A DNA stretch of 64,000 nt from Rhizobium sp. ZPR4. GTDB lineage: Bacteria; Pseudomonadota; Alphaproteobacteria; Rhizobiales; Rhizobiaceae. Where the stretch lies: contig NZ_CP157969.1 of assembly GCF_040215725.1 (NCBI RefSeq), positions 868,001-932,000 on the forward strand. The letters are read 5' to 3'. The position numbers and the translations under genes were made by a program. Positions 45,359-53,615 of the stretch are shown one piece after another. Numbering within the stretch: the first letter of the stretch is position 1; the number at the start of each line of letters is the position of its first letter. The notes beneath the pieces are model-generated. The model had not been told where the DNA came from. It saw only the letters and a list, made by a program, of their open reading frames with translations, and searched no databases.

Positions 45359-47268
45359 AAGGAGCTCCTGCGGATATGAGAGATCGCCTTCTTCTGCAAC
45401 GCGGCGCGTTGCGCGGCGGCGGCAAGACGGGTCGGACCGGGGGTACGTCCATCCAGGTGAAGTGCCAGTTCGCGAATGGTCGGATGACGCAGCAACGCGA
45501 CCACATCGATCGCGTGACCGAGTGTCTCTTCGAGACCGGCATGAATTTCCATCAGCTGAAGGGAAGTACCGCCAAGATCGAAGAAGTTCCGGTCGAGATC
45601 GACGCCCTCGAGCCCCAATGCCTCCTGCCATAGCGTCGTCAGCAGTTCCTCGGTCCGGCTCCTGATATCTGCAGGCCTTGTCTGGGTTTCGACCGGAGGA
45701 GGTAGCAATTTCGAACGATCGACTTTACCGGCCGGCGTCAGTGGCAAGGCATCAACGATGACCGTGGCATTGGGGATCATATAGGCCGGAAGAGCCGCGC
45801 GCAGCGTCGCCATGACGCCTTGCGCCAGATCGGCGCCAGCGCCCACATGGCTCTCCTTCGGGCATAGATAGGCAACGATGCGTTTGAGGTTCTCGCCCTG
45901 TATGTGGCAAAGCACGATGCCGTCGGCAAGGCGCGGATCGCGGCGGAGCGCGGCCTCGATCTCATCGAGCTCGATGCGCTTGCCGTTGATCTTGATCTGT
46001 CGGTCGCGGCGTCCCTTGAAGGTGACGGTGCCGTCCGGCTTCAGGCAAGCCACGTCGCCCGTCAGATAGAAGCGTGTTGCGCCGTCCTTGGTTTCGACGG
46101 CGACGAATTTCTGTTCCGTCAGTTCCGGTCGCTTGAAATAGCCAAGAGCGAGGCCGTCGCCGGATATCGCCAATTGGCCTTCAATGCCTGGAGGAACGAC
46201 ACGCAGCTCCTCGTCCAATATCGCGATTCCAGTATGAGCAATCGCCTTGCCGATCGGCAGTTCGGTGCCTGAAAAACTCGGCAGGACCTGAAAGGCGGTG
46301 GCAAAGACCGTCGTTTCGGTCGGCCCATAGGCATTGGTGAGCCTGCAGCCCGGGTAGCGCTCCAGAAAGCGGCGGGCGTGAACGGCCGAACCGACATCGC
46401 CGCCGAAGAGGATGTGACGAAGCTTCGGCAGGGTTGCGCGGGCATGATCGGCAAAGAGATTGAACAGCCCTGTCGTCAGGAAGGCGATAGTGACGCCGGT
46501 CTCCTGCATGAAATCGGACAGGCGTGAAATCGAGAAATCGGTATCAGGCATGACTGCCAAAGTGCTGCCATTGAGAAGCGCGCCCCAGATTTCGAGTGTC
46601 GATGCGTCGAAGGAGATAGTGGCCGTGTGCAGGACGACGTCATTGCGGTGGAATTCGACATAGTTCTGATCGAGAACGACGCGTGAAATACTGCGATGGC
46701 AGATCATCGTTCCCTTCGGTCGCCCGGTTGAGCCGGACGTGTACATGACATAGGCAAGATCACCGCCCGTTATCTCCAGGGACGGCACGGTCGCGCTGGG
46801 TCGATGTGCCATTTCTGTGATAATGGCATCCGCTTCGATGACCCTGCCGCTCATGCTCGGCACGCTGGCGAGCTTCTCGCCATGGGCGGAGTCAACGAAA
46901 ATGACCTTGGGCGCACATTCTGCGATAACGAAGTCGAGATGCTCCACGGGAAAGGCCGGATCGAGCGGGAGATAGGCGCCACCGGCTTTCAGTATGGCCA
47001 GGGTGCAAATGATCGCATTGACGCTGCGCGGCAGAAAGAGGCCGACAATATCGGCCTTATGGACGCCTACTCTTATCAGATGCAACGCCAGCGCATCGGA
47101 TATGCGATCAAGGTCACGGTAGTTGATATGAGTGTCGCCGGAGACAAGGGCCGTTGCCTCCGGTGCTGCTCTAGCCTGTTCGCGCAGCATTTGATGAAGG
47201 CAAAGATTGCGATCGTAATGCATGCTTGCTGCGCCAATTGCGTCTGCCTGCGCCTCGCGGTCAATCAT
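45355..47268 (-). CDS. NRPS loading protein: adenylation - PCP
   Basis: A 637-residue free-standing A-PCP protein. The adenylation domain (about 30-520) has VMYTSGSTGRPKGT, FDASTLEIW, NAYGPTETTVFAT, FYLTGDVACL and IKINGKRIELDEIE. The PCP (about 545-615) has FFDLGGTSLQLM. There is no C domain, so it should load the first amino acid and pass it to the ketosynthase of the next protein. Hand-aligned specificity residues are DALFLGAVFK, suggesting a hydrophobic or aromatic substrate but matching no code I am sure of. The ATG at 47268 is chosen because it follows GGAGAG; the frame is open further upstream. It is first of three overlapping NRPS-PKS genes. Confidence 0.9.
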   Translation of the reverse strand: MIDREAQADAIGAASMHYDRNLCLHQMLREQARAAPEATALVSGDTHINYRDLDRISDALALHLIRVGVHKADIVGLFLPRSVNAIICTLAILKAGGAYLPLDPAFPVEHLDFVIAECAPKVIFVDSAHGEKLASVPSMSGRVIEADAIITEMAHRPSATVPSLEITGGDLAYVMYTSGSTGRPKGTMICHRSISRVVLDQNYVEFHRNDVVLHTATISFDASTLEIWGALLNGSTLAVMPDTDFSISRLSDFMQETGVTIAFLTTGLFNLFADHARATLPKLRHILFGGDVGSAVHARRFLERYPGCRLTNAYGPTETTVFATAFQVLPSFSGTELPIGKAIAHTGIAILDEELRVVPPGIEGQLAISGDGLALGYFKRPELTEQKFVAVETKDGATRFYLTGDVACLKPDGTVTFKGRRDRQIKINGKRIELDEIEAALRRDPRLADGIVLCHIQGENLKRIVAYLCPKESHVGAGADLAQGVMATLRAALPAYMIPNATVIVDALPLTPAGKVDRSKLLPPPVETQTRPADIRSRTEELLTTLWQEALGLEGVDLDRNFFDLGGTSLQLMEIHAGLEETLGHAIDVVALLRHPTIRELALHLDGRTPGPTRLAAAAQRAALQKKAISHIRRSSL

Positions 47269-47561
47269 TATCGCTCTCCGGGTTGTCCTGCGATGGATGA
47301 CGGCATGTTGTGAAATGCTGCATCGTCGATCGCAGAATTTCATGCTGGAGCAAAAGCACCAGCTGGTCATTGGGATGATTGTCCGCACCACCGAAAGTCG
47401 TAAGTCATAAGGGCGCGTAGCCATTTTGTCGGAAAGGTCTGCCATGGCGGCCGTAACCCGGCCGAAAGCATTATGAGCAGCGCCAATCTTGCCGATCGGG
47501 CAAAGGCTGCGTGGTAGCTACAGTTCGGGAAGAATTGCCGGAGGGCTGGATGATGAAGAGG
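47269..47561 (-). promoter_or_regulatory. Promoter region of the NRPS-PKS operon and end of the GH16 gene
   Basis: About 290 bases without a gene. A short GC-rich hairpin (GGCCG, five-base loop, CGGCC) lies at 47449-47463. The region must hold the NRPS promoter and the 3' end of the upstream GH16 transcript, both read on the minus strand. No clear operator is seen. Confidence 0.35.
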
Positions 47562-48368
47562 CTATTTGAACTGATAGGCTCTGACGTAATCAACGAACAT
47601 GAAGGATGGGTCGGCCGCAGCCATCTTGGATATGCCGTCGACGATACCAAGGTCGATGAGCATATACATCGGCTGGCGATGTTCCGGCGGGATCTTGGTT
47701 TTCCAGACAAGATTGCCGTCGAAATACATACGGATGAAGTCGGAATCGATCTTCACGCCATAGGTGTGCAAATCAGCGGGGCTTGCAGTGGAAAACACGT
47801 TGACGCGGGAAAAAGCAGAATCATGCCGCCCATCCCGATGCCAGACATGGACCGTCGAAGAGTAGGCGCCAGGCTTGTCGCCATAATATTCGATGACATC
47901 TATCTCGGCGGTAGCCTTTGATCGATCCTTGCCGATAAGCCAGAAGGCTGGCCAGACACCTGGGCCGTCGGGCAACCGCGCCCGCATCTCGAAGTAGCCA
48001 TATTGCTGAGAAAAGCCATTTCCATGCTCATCAACAGAGGCGATCAAGCCGGAGCGCCATAGACCTTTGCTGTCGCGTGCAGCAGTAATGCGCAGCATCC
48101 CGTCCTGTATTGCAAAGGGGAAGTCGCCGCTCGGATCGGAGAAGCGGGCGCCGCCAAAGTCGCCATTCCATGGTGTGTGGGAAATCCAGCGGGTACCAGG
48201 CCCCCAGGCGGAGATGCTGAGATTGTCGAAAGCATCCTCGAAGGTGAGTGTCATGCTGCTGACATCAAGCGCATCGCCGGTGTCACCGGCATGAGCAATT
48301 CCTATATCCATGATCGAAACGAGTGCAGCCGCAATTGACGCGCGAAGAAACACGCGGCGGTTGCTCAT
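47562..48368 (-). CDS. Exported GH16 glycanase (ExoK-like depolymerase)
   Basis: A 268-residue secreted enzyme. The N-terminus carries a twin-arginine-like motif (SNRRVFLRAS) and a hydrophobic segment ending in AHA. The GH16 jelly-roll has GYFEMRARLPDGPGVWPAFWL and the catalytic ExDxxE in TAEIDVIEYYG. GH16 members cleave beta-1,3/1,4-glucans; ExoK-type enzymes in rhizobia trim succinoglycan. Its place next to the polymerase gene suggests it cuts the exopolysaccharide made here. The ATG at 48368 is chosen because it starts directly at the Tat-like signal; an in-frame ATG at 48404 is possible. It is read divergently from the polymerase gene. Confidence 0.87.
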   Translation of the reverse strand: MSNRRVFLRASIAAALVSIMDIGIAHAGDTGDALDVSSMTLTFEDAFDNLSISAWGPGTRWISHTPWNGDFGGARFSDPSGDFPFAIQDGMLRITAARDSKGLWRSGLIASVDEHGNGFSQQYGYFEMRARLPDGPGVWPAFWLIGKDRSKATAEIDVIEYYGDKPGAYSSTVHVWHRDGRHDSAFSRVNVFSTASPADLHTYGVKIDSDFIRMYFDGNLVWKTKIPPEHRQPMYMLIDLGIVDGISKMAAADPSFMFVDYVRAYQFK

Positions 48369-48554
48369 GCATCGAACATTAGATATCGGCGAGAACTGAT
48401 CCATGCATGTAAGCATGAACGGTACAATTTCTGCGGTATAGAACGTATTTCGGCCAGAACGTCCACCAAAAGGCTTAGGCGTGGCGGAAATACAGCTGCA
48501 TAGTGCCGTGGTAGCTTGCGGCGACATTGAGGCAGAACAACCGGATTGCCAGAC

Positions 48555-49979
48555 ATGAATGCCATGGGGCTCGTAACGCTGATTGTAGGAGTTGTTGCGC
48601 TGACCGCGCCTGTGCGATGGTCGTTCATCATCATGGTTCTGTCGACGGTATTCGGTGCGGCTGCAGCCTTCAGCATACCCGGTCTTGGCGGTGCATCGGT
48701 ACTCGTTCCGAGCCTGTTCCTGATATTCTTCGCCGCGCGGCTATTTGCGGCCTATGGGGAGGGACCGTTCCTTGGCGCCCTGGCTCCCTGGCGTCCAGGT
48801 TTCTTTCTGCTGCTGCTGACGGCCTTCGGCGTCTTCACGGCGATTTTCTTCCCACGCATGTTCCAGGGCATGACGCAGACGATGACGGTTGAACGATCGA
48901 TTGGAGCACATAGTCTGATTGCGCTGGTGCCGCTGCATTTCTCCTCAAACAATATCACTCAATCGGTCTATGCGGTGGGCGGCCTCATTTGCTTCATAAC
49001 AACCTTTGCTTTCTTTCGGCGTCAGGGTAGTCCTTCGGCTTTCATCAACGGCATGCTGGTCGTCGTCGGTGTCAATCTCGGCTTCGCGCTCGCTGATATA
49101 GTGACTCATTTCACCCATACGGATTTTCTGCTGAGTTTCGTGCGGACAGCCAATTACGCGCTCCTGACTAATGCCGAAAAGGGTGGGCTGAAGCGCATTT
49201 CAGGAACTTTTCCAGAGGCTTCGGCCTTCGCCGATTTCACGCTCGTACTTTTTGCCATTGTCACCAGCCTCTGGCTTGGAGGCATCCGTTCGAAGGTCAC
49301 CGGCACTTTCGCGGGTCTGCTGCTGGTCGCGCTGATCCTGTCGACGTCGGCGACCGCACTTGTCGGGCTCGCCGCCGTCCTGCCGATCCTCAGCCTGCAG
49401 TCCTTTCTGGCCTCCCGTCGTGAGCCTGGCGCGGGCCGGCCCGTTCTGATCGTGTCCATTCTGGCGAGCATGCCTCTTGTCATCTTCTTCGTTCTCATCG
49501 TCATGCCGGATCTCGCGCATAATCTGCATGATTTTCTTGACGAGATGCTGTTTTCGAAGGCCGATAGCCAGTCGGGGCGCGAGCGCTTCATGTGGAATGC
49601 CATGGCTTACCAGGCCTTTCTGGATACGAGCGGCTTTGGCGCCGGCCTTGGGAGCGCCCGGGCATCGAGCTTTGGTCTGGTGCTGCTGTCCAATATTGGC
49701 ATTTTCGGCACACTGTTCTTTGCAATGTTTGTCGCTCGGCTGCTCATGGCCGACATGCGCGGCCTCCATTCATCATCGCGGGAAACCACCGCGGTTCTGC
49801 GTGCCGCCAAGGCCGGGATCATCACGGTTCTCATTTCTGCGGCCACGTCCGGCACGGTGTATGACCTCGGACTGATGTTCTACATCCTCGCGGGCAGCAT
49901 TTCCGCGTTCAGTGCGGGAGCGCAGCAGATCCGGAGTGACTACAGCCCACAGCTGCGTACCATCGGAGAGCTGCAATGA
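48555..49979 (+). CDS. Wzy/O-antigen-ligase-type membrane polymerase
   Basis: About 474 residues with ten or more hydrophobic segments and one larger periplasmic loop, as in the Wzy_C/O-antigen ligase superfamily and ExoQ-type rhizobial polymerases. A typical segment is SGRERFMWNAMAYQAFLDTSGFGAGLGSARA, where the RxxxW...G pattern before a late membrane helix recalls the family motif. It should polymerise flipped repeat units in the periplasm. The start is probably the ATG at 48555 (others at 48546 TTG and 48564); no good ribosome site is seen. Its stop overlaps the pyruvyl transferase start. Confidence 0.82.
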   Translation: MNAMGLVTLIVGVVALTAPVRWSFIIMVLSTVFGAAAAFSIPGLGGASVLVPSLFLIFFAARLFAAYGEGPFLGALAPWRPGFFLLLLTAFGVFTAIFFPRMFQGMTQTMTVERSIGAHSLIALVPLHFSSNNITQSVYAVGGLICFITTFAFFRRQGSPSAFINGMLVVVGVNLGFALADIVTHFTHTDFLLSFVRTANYALLTNAEKGGLKRISGTFPEASAFADFTLVLFAIVTSLWLGGIRSKVTGTFAGLLLVALILSTSATALVGLAAVLPILSLQSFLASRREPGAGRPVLIVSILASMPLVIFFVLIVMPDLAHNLHDFLDEMLFSKADSQSGRERFMWNAMAYQAFLDTSGFGAGLGSARASSFGLVLLSNIGIFGTLFFAMFVARLLMADMRGLHSSSRETTAVLRAAKAGIITVLISAATSGTVYDLGLMFYILAGSISAFSAGAQQIRSDYSPQLRTIGELQ

Positions 49980-51196
49980 GGATTGTCGTCTTCAACGTCA
50001 AATACAGCGAAAATCTCGGCGACGGGCTGCTTGCGGAATGCGTCGAATCCGCCTTGGCGAGCGGCAGGGATGACGTCGAAGTGGAGACGATCGACCTTGC
50101 CGGGCGAGAGGCTTTTGCGACGGGCCATGGCGGCCGCAGACGGCTCGTGCTGGGATTGCTCCATCGACTGCCCGCAGCCGCCCGTCGACGGCTTGTTCGC
50201 GCGGTTCTGGAGCGCAGGCTGCGCGCGCTTCGCGGACAATGGGAAGAGAAGGTTGCGGTTGCCGATGCCGTCGTGATCGGCGGGGGGAACCTGTTTCAGG
50301 ATGATGACCTCAATTTCCCGCTGAAGATCGGTGCTGTGCTTGATTGTGTCGTGCGATACGATCGGCCGCTGGCGATCTATGCGGTTGGCGTCGGCGGCCA
50401 TTGGTCGGAGCCTGCATATCGTCTCTTTGCCAGACTGAAGCAGGCGCGTCTTGTTCATCTTTCGGTGCGCGACGGCTTTGCGCAGGATACCTGGCGGGAG
50501 CATTTTCCCGATGGGCCTGGTGCGAAGATCGTGCGTGATCCCGGATTGCTGATCCAAGCCTCGCCGGCGCATCGAGGCGCGCGCGCTCCGTCCAAAGGTC
50601 CCTTGACCATAGGTCTATGTGTCACCGATCCCATCGTCCTGCACCGGCATGGCGCCGTTCATGCCAATGGTATTCCCTTTGCCGATATCGAGGCCTACAG
50701 GGATCTGATCGAGCTTCTCCTGGATGACGGCCAGCACGTGGTCTTGTTCTGCAATGGAGCCAAAGAGGATCAAGCCTTTGCGGAGCGTATCCGCGCTTCG
50801 GTCGCCAAGCATCGCATGGTCACGTCCGGCTCCCTGGATATTTCCCGGCGCCCGCGGCTTCCGGGCGATCTTATCCACATCATTCAGTCGCTGGATGTGG
50901 TTCTGGCTCACCGATTGCACGCATGTATTGCCGCCTATGCGCTCGGGATTCCGCATGTCGGCTTGGGTTGGGACAAGAAGGTCGAAGGCTTCTTCAATTC
51001 CGTCGGGCGCGAAACCTACTTCATAAAGGGCGCATCGCCGCCGCCGAAGCATGTCGCTCTGTTGCTGAAAGCAGCACAGCAAGAAGGGATAGAGGCGCGC
51101 CGCCATCAGGACACGATTTCGGAAGCCCGGGCCGGCATCTCGAACATGCGGCGGCATCTGGTCGAGCGCGACCAATGCGTTATGTCACGAATATAG
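49976..51196 (+). CDS. Polysaccharide pyruvyl transferase family protein
   Basis: A 406-residue protein of the PF04230 type (ExoV/CsaB-like), which transfers a pyruvyl ketal from phosphoenolpyruvate to a sugar. The N-terminal VFNVKYSENLGDGLLAECVE, the central VVIGGGNLFQDDDLNFPLK and a C-terminal VVLAHRLHACIAAYALGIPHVGLGWDKKV block are characteristic. It starts by ATGA overlap with the polymerase gene, so both are translated together. The exopolysaccharide made by this locus is therefore probably acidic. The position of the pyruvyl group is unknown. Confidence 0.9.
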   Translation: MRIVVFNVKYSENLGDGLLAECVESALASGRDDVEVETIDLAGREAFATGHGGRRRLVLGLLHRLPAAARRRLVRAVLERRLRALRGQWEEKVAVADAVVIGGGNLFQDDDLNFPLKIGAVLDCVVRYDRPLAIYAVGVGGHWSEPAYRLFARLKQARLVHLSVRDGFAQDTWREHFPDGPGAKIVRDPGLLIQASPAHRGARAPSKGPLTIGLCVTDPIVLHRHGAVHANGIPFADIEAYRDLIELLLDDGQHVVLFCNGAKEDQAFAERIRASVAKHRMVTSGSLDISRRPRLPGDLIHIIQSLDVVLAHRLHACIAAYALGIPHVGLGWDKKVEGFFNSVGRETYFIKGASPPPKHVALLLKAAQQEGIEARRHQDTISEARAGISNMRRHLVERDQCVMSRI

Positions 51197-51389
51197 CTGC
51201 ACGCAGCACGATACAAGAGGCCATTAGTATAGAATATGTGATACTGACGGAGATACTAAAAAATATACATAAAAATGGCAGATATTGTGCCGCTGTCGCG
51301 GTAAAAGTTCGAGGAAAAACGGATATCGATTTGCAATAAAGACATCGTGGATTTTCTATGGTATTAAATACTTGGAACTCACGAAAAAT

Positions 51390-51424
51390 ATATTTTCGAA
51401 TGGCCCATAGAGCATTCGAAATAT
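51390..51424. promoter_or_regulatory. Operator-like dyad upstream of the Crp/Fnr-type gene
   Basis: ATATTTTCGAATG (51390-51402) and CATTCGAAATAT (51413-51424) form an inverted repeat with one bulged base and a 10-base spacer, ending 25 bases before the preferred start codon. The position suits autoregulation by the Crp/Fnr-type protein or control by another dimeric regulator. Confidence 0.5.
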
Positions 51425-51449
51425 GCTTTTCGTCCGAGGGGATGACGGC

Positions 51450-52121
51450 ATGGCAGCGCAGCTTTCGATTGAGCATATTCGCAGCCTTGGTGGTGTAGCG
51501 CGGACCTTTGTTGCAGGTAGTGCGATCTGCGACTACGACAGCGATACGCCACGTCTTCTCTTTGTGCTCGATGGCTGGGCCTCGTGCAGCAAGATGCTGC
51601 CGAACGGCACGCGCTTCATGACGGAATTCGTGTTGCGTGGCGATATGATTTCGACATCCTTGACGGCGCTTTCGCGTGAGACCGTGCGGGCGATCACCAA
51701 TGTCACGGTGATGGTTTTCCCGGACTTCACCTCGCTGCCGAAGATCGAAGCGCCAACGTTTTTTTATCGCATCGTCATTGCCGAACTGGTGCGACATCAG
51801 GCGCGCATGTCTGAGAGGCTCGCCAATATAGGGCGCCGCGATGCTCTGGAGAAAACCGGCTACCTGCTGCTCGAGCTCGGAGCACGCATCGGCACCTCGC
51901 GGGACTATGCAAACGCGGAATATTTCGATTGTCCTTTGACCCAGGCGGACATCGGTGACGCCGTGGGCCTGTCGACCGTGCACATCAACCGCGTTCTCAG
52001 GGACATGCGTGAAGCTGGCCTCCTGTCCTTCCGCAACGGCATTGTCGCCTTTCTCGATCGGCCGCGTCTAGCCGATCTCGTTGACTTCGACGAGTCATGC
52101 TTCGACACAACTATGGTTTGA
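51450..52121 (+). CDS. Crp/Fnr-family transcriptional regulator
   Basis: A 223-residue regulator with an N-terminal cNMP-binding-like beta roll (LLFVLDGWASCSKMLPNGTRFMTEFVLRGDMI) and a C-terminal winged helix (LTQADIGDAVGLSTVHINRVLRDMREAGLL). No FNR-type N-terminal cysteines are present. The ATG at 51450 follows GAGGGG; the ATG at 51423 would lie inside the operator-like dyad and is less likely. It sits right after the polysaccharide genes in a 250-base AT-rich setting and may control them. Ligand unknown. Confidence 0.9.
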   Translation: MAAQLSIEHIRSLGGVARTFVAGSAICDYDSDTPRLLFVLDGWASCSKMLPNGTRFMTEFVLRGDMISTSLTALSRETVRAITNVTVMVFPDFTSLPKIEAPTFFYRIVIAELVRHQARMSERLANIGRRDALEKTGYLLLELGARIGTSRDYANAEYFDCPLTQADIGDAVGLSTVHINRVLRDMREAGLLSFRNGIVAFLDRPRLADLVDFDESCFDTTMV

Positions 52122-52187
52122 ACAATACTTTGCCTCCATTACTAATGGCGCAAGAAAGAATTATTTTATCCAATATTTAAATTCATT

Positions 52188-52203
52188 ATTAACATATGTT
52201 AAT
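52188..52203. promoter_or_regulatory. Perfect 16-base palindrome
   Basis: ATTAACATATGTTAAT is a perfect dyad in a very AT-rich promoter-like stretch, 60 bases before the small frame at 52265 and about 180 before the LuxR-type gene. It is a candidate operator; the cognate protein cannot be named. Confidence 0.45.
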
Positions 52204-52264
52204 GCGCGGAAAAACAAAATAAGCAATTACTACGATAACATAAACCTAAAAAGAGGGGAGAGAT

Positions 52265-52405
52265 ATGGGAACTCAAGAAAAGCCTCGGCTTAAACGGATG
52301 TTATTCTCTTTAAATCGAGTAAATACTCTAATAGTTGCAAGAAATACAAAGGCCATTTTAAAAGTTGGGGGTAACGGCCATGATTGGACAATCGCTCACA
52401 AGTGA
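52265..52405 (+). CDS. Possible 46-residue leader peptide upstream of the LuxR-type gene
   Basis: A short frame with a strong ribosome site (GAGGGGAG, a few bases before ATG). It encodes a basic peptide beginning MGTQEKPRLKRMLF and ends 25 bases inside the start of the LuxR-type gene in another frame. Overlap of a well-translated small frame with the next start codon is typical of translational coupling or a regulatory leader. I recognise no family. It could equally be a chance frame with a spurious ribosome site. Confidence 0.4.
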   Translation: MGTQEKPRLKRMLFSLNRVNTLIVARNTKAILKVGGNGHDWTIAHK

Positions 52406-53147
52406 AAAATTCACGTCAGATACGGGCGCACGCATCATTTCAGTTCGGACATCCGACACCTTGAGGCCATTCATCGCATCCGGCACGCCCGGCATCGATG
52501 AATGGGAAGACTACATTCTTCTCATAGATTCTCGCGCTCTTGATCGCGAGTGCCTGTCGAAAAGTCTGACCGAATGCGACAGCGCAATGCATATCGTCAC
52601 GGTGGGCTCGCTCGACGAATGGCAGATGCGCAATATGCAAGTATTACCGTCCGCAGTTCTTTTCATGATCGGCGGCCGCAAGGTCTCCGATGCGGATGTG
52701 AGCGCCAAGATCTGCGCTCTGGTGGAGAGATTCCAGACCAGCCCGGTGATCGTGGGCGCCGACGGCGACGAGCTTGCACAGTTGCTGCACGCACTGGAGT
52801 GCGGCGCCCGCGGCTATATCCCGACCAGTGTCGGAATCAAGGTTGCCGCCGAAGCGGTAGCTCTCGCGCGCGCAGGCGGTGTCTTCGTGCCGGCAAGCAG
52901 CCTGCTGGCCGCCAAGGAGGCGATCGCACCCGTGGCCAGCCGCAACTGCTGCCTCGACAGCCTGTTTACCCCGCGCGAAGTCGTCGTCGCGGAGGCTTTG
53001 AGGCGGGGCAAGGCAAACAAGATCATCGCCTATGAGATGGATCTTTGCGAGAGCACGGTCAAAGTGCACATTCGCAATATCATGAAGAAACTGAACGCGA
53101 CGAACCGAACGGAAGTTGCCTACAAGATCCGGGAACTCGTTCGATAA
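52380..53147 (+). CDS. LuxR-family regulator with degenerate receiver domain
   Basis: A 255-residue regulator. The N-terminal half resembles a response-regulator receiver (YILLIDSRALDRECLSKSLTE). At the place of the phospho-acceptor aspartate it reads VLFMIGGRK, so it is probably not phosphorylated. The C-terminal LuxR helix-turn-helix is intact: FTPREVVVAEALRRGKANKIIAYEMDLCESTVKVHIRNIMKKL. The ATG at 52380 follows GGGGG. Proteins of this kind regulate surface polysaccharides and motility in rhizobia. It lies next to a Crp-type gene at the end of the exopolysaccharide locus, and the AT-rich leader and palindrome upstream suggest complex control. Confidence 0.87.
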   Translation: MIGQSLTSEKFTSDTGARIISVRTSDTLRPFIASGTPGIDEWEDYILLIDSRALDRECLSKSLTECDSAMHIVTVGSLDEWQMRNMQVLPSAVLFMIGGRKVSDADVSAKICALVERFQTSPVIVGADGDELAQLLHALECGARGYIPTSVGIKVAAEAVALARAGGVFVPASSLLAAKEAIAPVASRNCCLDSLFTPREVVVAEALRRGKANKIIAYEMDLCESTVKVHIRNIMKKLNATNRTEVAYKIRELVR

Positions 53148-53615
53148 TACGCTCCGGCCACGGCCGCCGATCATGCGAACAATGCCGGGAAGCGCCGTGT
53201 CGCTTCAGCTAGAAGCCACCGGCCCCGGCACCGGAGCGGGCAAGTGCCCTGCAAGACTGGCCCAATGAGCCTTCGGGCTTTTGAAGTTGTGGTCGGTTGA
53301 TGGAAAAGCGCCGGCGGCTGATTGCCGCCGAAAGGTCACAGGCGAAGGCGGAGATTTCCGCATGTTCGAACCACCCTGCCCGGACCTTGAGGGGCCAGCG
53401 GCAGGCATATTTCCCGACATTCGAGCTTTGTGGCACTGGCGCGACGAGCGCCGCAATACCCGCGCCCGCTACGACGAAATATCGAAGAGCGACCGAAGAG
53501 TTCGCGCAGGTTGCGGCAACTCCAGCAAAAGGGCGCAGTGGCTTTGCGTCCGGAATTGCGCGGAAACAAAGGGATGAAGCGTTTCCCTGACTTCGTCTAA
53601 AGCGGAAATTCTCGA
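53148..53615. other. GC-rich non-coding gap, possible decayed repeat
   Basis: About 470 bases between the LuxR-type gene and the convergent three-gene unit. Frames exist on both strands, but none has a ribosome site or family similarity. The minus-strand translation around 53400-53560 (KATAPFCWSCR...GRGYCGARR) resembles the minus-strand translation at 10800-10920 (KPLRFCRCCA...GTTYCAGC). Both share a short CAAAAG..CGCAGTGGCTT stretch. A dispersed rhizobial intergenic repeat is possible. Confidence 0.35.

Noticed and set aside
29303..47268. NRPS island as a siderophore cluster
   Set aside because: No TonB receptor, siderophore exporter, hydroxylase or catechol genes are present, and the module order fits a beta-aminating PKS-NRPS better.
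53281..53590. Plus- and minus-strand frames, and a tRNA T-loop-like GTTCGAACC string near 53375
   Set aside because: The frames lack ribosome sites and similarity. The string is not embedded in a cloverleaf or tmRNA acceptor structure that I could draw.
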